From NCBI RefSeq assembly GCF_027942865.1, contig NC_134510.1, positions 18,159,209 to 18,223,208 on the forward strand: a DNA stretch of 64,000 nt, given 5' to 3'. This stretch comes from Odontesthes bonariensis. Taxonomy: Eukaryota > Chordata > Actinopteri > Atheriniformes > Atherinopsidae. This document shows positions 59,456-64,000 of this stretch, one piece after another. The notes below the pieces were generated by a model, which searched no databases, had not been told where the DNA came from, and saw only the letters and a program-made list of their open reading frames with translations. The first letter of the stretch is position 1. The number at the start of each line of letters is the position of its first letter. Both the position numbers and the translations under genes were made by a program.

Positions 59456-62400
59456 ATCCTAAGTATTTAGGTTAGATGAATGTCATATTTCCTCACTTCC
59501 ACTGTATGAGCATTCCCAGGAGGCATGCATTTTGAAAACCTCTGAATTAAGGTACTGTCTTCACCTCCTTAAATTGTTGGATTAATGTCTCCCTCTTGAG
59601 GTCACGTTGTGAACATGCAGAGTGTTGAGGCTTACGTCGGCTCTATTCTTCTGAGATATGCAGCTGTATTGGAAATGTTAAACATGTCAGTCTGATGCTC
59701 GCGTCCCTCTGCCTGTAGGACTGACATTTGTTTGCCATGCTTTAGTTTTGTACCGGCAAAGATAAGTTAAAGGGATGCTAAACTGGATCAGAAGTGGAGG
59801 CAGGTGGGAGGGACTCTCTTTCGTGATTGGTGATTAAGGTAAGTTCCATGTACGTCAGGCAGCTCAGCCAATGCAATCCAGCACCAGCCAAGATATCTCC
59901 AGTCAGGCTTTGGTCAGTGTCTGGTGCTGGTTTGTATCAGCTGTGACACCTGACCCGAGATAATCAGAACATCGGTCGAACATCCCCACACACGTGTCTA
60001 GAATAACATTCTTAACTGTTCTGGGATCTTTTGGTGCCCAGAGGAAGAATCCTAACAATGCTGGTTGTTCCATGCGTTTCCTCTTACTCCAAAGTGGGTC
60101 TTGATATTTGTTTTTTTGTTGAAAGACAATTCTGATCAGCCTCTGCTCCTTTAAGTTAAGTGCAAATCGGCAAATGCCAGCATAGCATGTTAAACTGGTG
60201 AGAATATTTAGCCTCTTAAACGTCAGTGTGTTGGCTGATGTCTAGCATGCTCGCCGTGCTGCCACAGCGGGCATGCGGCCACTCTGTGCTCAGTTTGAAA
60301 CGTTTGTGAAGCGGATGGCTAACTAATAACGCCATGTGTTTAACAGGCCCTAAGTTCCTAACATGTTAGGGGGAGACAAATTGCTTGAGACTTCTCATAT
60401 TGGGAATATCACTGAATAATTAAAGGGAGCTCTTGTTAATTAGGTGTCTCTCAACAACTACTCTCTCCAGCAAATCTTATTACAAACAGCATAATTGATT
60501 GGTGAATGTGACTTGCACAGCATTGCTCAGCAGGTGACATAGTCTGTGTGTTAAAGGCAAAGTTCTAATTGTCTGAAAGTAGTTCTTTCGTGATCATAGA
60601 TAAGGAATTTGTTCCACTTCAAGCTTTCCCTCCAGCTGTCTGGCTGGAAAACTTGTTGATCTACCCCTCAAAGGTCCCTCAAAGCAGAAGAAAGCGAGGC
60701 AGAACTCATAATAGAAATAGTCCCTGTTCCGTCTGCCTGTCTTCACCACTTTGCTTTCCCTCCTTCACCCATCTTCAGCCTCTGCCTCTTCCCCTCCCTC
60801 TCTTTGCCACCGCCTCTCTGGGTCTCAGCTGTTGCATTTATGAAAACAAGCCACTCGATTATGTGCAACTCGTCGTTTGTCGAAGCTCCATCCGAAACCT
60901 CATAATTCCAGCACGGCTTACATCGACCCAACAATTTCTGATGGGAGACCTGAGGCCTGACTGATGATTGCACTTTAAAGGTGCAAAACATTGTGGAGGC
61001 AGCAGACTTGGGGGGTTAGTGGCCAATTGATCACCATGATTGGCTTGCATACAAGAAACTGTCATTCTGTACACGAGGCTCGCCATAAATCTGTCCGTGG
61101 GGAGCAGGCTGATTGTGTTATTTGAAGCCATGATCCTGTTTTGGTTGAGTTTGAAATGGGAGAAGTCTGAGTGTCAGGAATGATTGTGTTGAGGCCGCTG
61201 GACATTACAGGAAATCTGGTTTGGCGTGGTGTGCGGGTGGTTGGGTCAGTGGGGTTTGTTTAGGGATGGGGAAACGACTCACATCCACAAGGATTAAAGC
61301 CCCAAAAAACTTATTTTCCCAACTTGAGGTATAGTAGATCTGTTGGCCACTTGTGTTTTTGACTCAGTTGGAAAAAGTTAATGATGCTCAACCCGAGTGT
61401 TTCACATGGGTGGCTCAAAAATTAGGCAATTACTACATTTTCCATTTCCCTACACAAACGTTGCTGAAGTTTCATCCGCATATCAGCATTTTATTACTCT
61501 AAATATGCCCCTCTTAAATGACTTCCGTTAATCACATCTCGCTGGTGTTCATTTCGACAGAAACCCCAGGAGATGGCAGATGGTAGTAGACCACTGCCTC
61601 GAATGAAAGGTGCTGCTCATTCACGACTAAACAACTAAACCGGTTTCTCTTAGTCATTCCCTCCCTGCAAATAGTTGAGGTCAGGACTTGAAAATGCATG
61701 GAATAAATGTACATAGTTAGGTTGTTATGTTACAAATTATGCGGTTAGACAGTTACCAAAATTTTCAGGCTTACGACTTGTAGCTTTCAGTATCTTGAAT
61801 CGCGTCTCATGTCATGTCAGAAAGCAGCCTAAGAGTACATCACTATCTGACAGTTTCCCAAAAAATTGCATTGTTCCACTACTACATTCTGGTAAAGTGT
61901 CCAAATGTACATATTACACGATTTCTGGTGAGACATGGGCGGTGTCAATTATTCCAAATGGAAATTTGTCAACAACAGTTCAATGCTACAAATCCAATCC
62001 AACAATCATCAGATATTTACGTATAAAGGGAAACTACGTACTTGTGCTGACAAAGATGAATTCGCTATGTTATCATTTGTTTCAATCCGTGCCACGCAGC
62101 GTGACTTTCTGTGTGTTGTATTTCTAGTTAAGTGTTTCAGGTGTCTGGCACATTTTGTGAAGGCTGAAGAAAACGGTGACTGAATGCAGAAGAAAAAAAA
62201 AAAAGACCTGTCAAAATACAATTACTTGCAAGCACTAGTGATCAGTCACACAGTGCAGTATCTAGCACCACCCTCCGACATCCAACTGCAGTCAAAACAT
62301 GACTTTTTCACTAAATGCTGTGGCACTGTGTTAATTATTTTGTGTTCAATAGCATGAAAAACAATGAAAATTGTGTCTTTGGTTAGAAATCAATATACTA

Positions 62401-64000
62401 AATTCATGTAACTATTTCATGTTTTACCATAAGACTGGGATGAACCATCACAAGATATATCATGCTCCTGTAATCACAGAGTTTCCACCAGATTGCCATC
62501 TGCTACAGTGATGAAACAGAGTTCTACATACTAGGTATTTTAAATACTAAATATATACATGTAGAAACCTGACAGATGTATATTGATACGACAGAAAAGT
62601 CATCCACGTAAACGCTTAAATCAGGTGAGAAAATGCAGTGATGGGGGAGAAAGGAGGGGAATGGATGAAGCTTGTGTGAGGAGAGAGGGAGGGAGGAGAG
62701 TGACGGTGATGGGGGGGGAGTGTTGTTGATTGCTTCTAATATTTCAAGAGAGGTCCCGCAGACAGATCTCCATACGAGACCACAGAGTGCTCTGCTGTCT
62801 GTGCCTCTGCTGCTGGAACCCAGGAGGGTGGGAGGGCTTTCTACAACTCATCACAGATTGAAAGTTCCTATTCTCTTTTTTTCTTTTTTTCTGTTTTTAT
62901 CCTTATCTCCCCATCGTTCTGTCTGGGTCCGAGTCTTAACTTGTGACTAGAGATCTGCACAAATATGGTCGTCATCAATTTGCGGCACACTGAAGAACCT
63001 CGGCATTGGAGTTAAATAATCCACGGCAGCAAATTGTTGGAGCTTTCACTTGCCATTTTTCAAAGGTCAGTGTTTTACTTTCTGGAGTTTTTAAAAAAAA
63101 AAAAAAAAAAATGTATTGACAATTTAAATAACAATTTTCTGGCGTGTGTTCATGCTGATTTCAGAAATTGCTATGTTTGGCAGATTTTCAGCAATTTCAT
63201 GTCAAAGATGTTCAAAATGACACGGCACGATCCATGTGAAAGTAAATTCTTAAAACATCATTTTTAGTGTGTTAGTTTTAATTGTTGTTTTTCTTTTTCT
63301 TTTGTAGAACAACATTTTTTTTTTTAAACAACAGACAAGAAAAAAAAAAAGCCCACAATTAGCTCTGGGCCTAATTTCTATACTTTTATGCTCCAATAAA
63401 AATCATTTTAACACACTAAATCATGAGTCAAATCTTGCGTGCAACATGTTGGGCTTAGACAAGTTGCGTAGATGCTGGTTCAAATCTGTGTTCAAAATGG
63501 CGATCAGCCAGTGTGAAATGAAATGTGCACGCAGTGATGACCTACAGATGGTCCTTCATCTCCTCTTGTTGCCCTCCTCAGTCTGAATCCCTTCACCCTT
63601 TGTTGCTTTCCTGCGCTCTCTGCTTGCTCACTCTATATTTCATGTAACTTCAAAGCTGGAAAAAATGAATGCATGATGTATTGTACTTGGCATCTGGCCA
63701 CTTTACATGCAGGAGAGTACATAACATAGAAACAATCAACTTTGACTGGCATTTTTATGAAGATACTAAATATGTTTTTTTTATTGTTATTTTTTTCTAC
63801 TGTTGAATTTTTGGTTTATTTGTGATGATTTTGTTGCAATGACATCTTGCATCTCTAGGGAGGCTTTGTGTGTATGTTCGCAGCAATAACCTCATTTCTC
63901 ACAAAGGGAATAATTAATTGCTCTTCCTATGTTTTCTATGTCATTCTACGATCAAGACTCGCGAGCCTCACCTACCTTCCTTTTCTCAACCGCTAAAGTC
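59456..64000. other. non-coding DNA downstream of lpcat1
   Basis: No exon is recognised on either strand. Unique enhancer-like texture occurs at about 60230-60560, 60820-61150 and 61540-61640. The last 1.5 kb holds homopolymer runs (62190, 63095, 63315, 63340) and G-rich patches near 62650-62720. Confidence 0.6.
60820..61150. promoter_or_regulatory. candidate conserved non-coding element downstream of lpcat1
   Basis: Unique, high-complexity sequence includes CTCGTCGTTTGTCGAAGCTC, GGCCAATTGATCACCATGAT and GCTCGCCATAAATCTGTCC (CDX/HOX-like CCATAAA). Frames on both strands have no recognised product. It is an inference from texture only. Confidence 0.22.

Noticed and set aside
60569..60964. 131-residue open frame on + strand
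   Set aside because: No similarity recognised; an opposing minus frame is equally open and the region looks like non-coding unique sequence.

Overview
The window is nuclear DNA of a ray-finned fish, probably a spiny-rayed teleost. The evidence is one vertebrate multi-exon gene with GT-AG introns, abundant (TG)n, (GATA)n and (TA)n microsatellites, and remnants of fish-type DNA transposons (Tc1/mariner, hAT, TTAA-flanked Kolobok-like elements) and LINE tails. There is no bacterial-style gene organisation, rRNA, recognisable tRNA or CRISPR array.

The only protein-coding gene I can support is lpcat1 (lysophosphatidylcholine acyltransferase 1), on the + strand and complete. Fourteen coding exons run from 34097 to 55554. 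All splice sites are GT-AG and all phases join, giving a 544-residue protein (1635 nt with stop). It keeps the HXXXXD and EGTC acyltransferase motifs, a hydrophobic segment at about residues 44-73, three degenerate EF-hands and a C-terminal KKHN di-lysine ER-retrieval signal. A promoter-like region with an NRF1-type palindrome lies near 33741, and a long 3' UTR probably runs to a poly(A) signal at 59436.

Upstream, positions 1 to about 33.7 kb hold no recognisable exon on either strand. They contain two Tc1/mariner remnants (5511-6550; 19390-19995), one other dispersed repeat (20010-20395), simple repeats, and several blocks whose texture resembles conserved non-coding enhancers. The best is 29280-30090, with three TGATTGACA-type (PBX/MEIS, TALE homeodomain) sites in 116 bp. 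In human, the 5' side of LPCAT1 faces MRPL36, NDUFS6 and the IRX4/IRX2 cluster, and its 3' side faces SLC6A3. A regulatory desert of a developmental gene is therefore a reasonable hypothesis that this window alone cannot prove. Positions 59.46-64 kb are also non-coding.

The lpcat1 introns carry the most unusual structure. Intron 1 (9.6 kb) has two Kolobok-like elements in opposite orientation, each carrying an exact TGATTGACAG site, and an 86-bp sequence duplicated 6 kb apart with one mismatch. Intron 6 has an unexplained coding-like frame. Intron 12 holds a 2.1-kb hAT element with a perfect 8-bp target duplication. That element contains a MADF-like protein fragment and a second, nested 840-bp inverted-repeat element packed with twelve GCGTATG/CATACGC heptamers. 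I found no clearly new multi-gene system; the nested heptamer-array element and the TALE-site cluster are the best leads.
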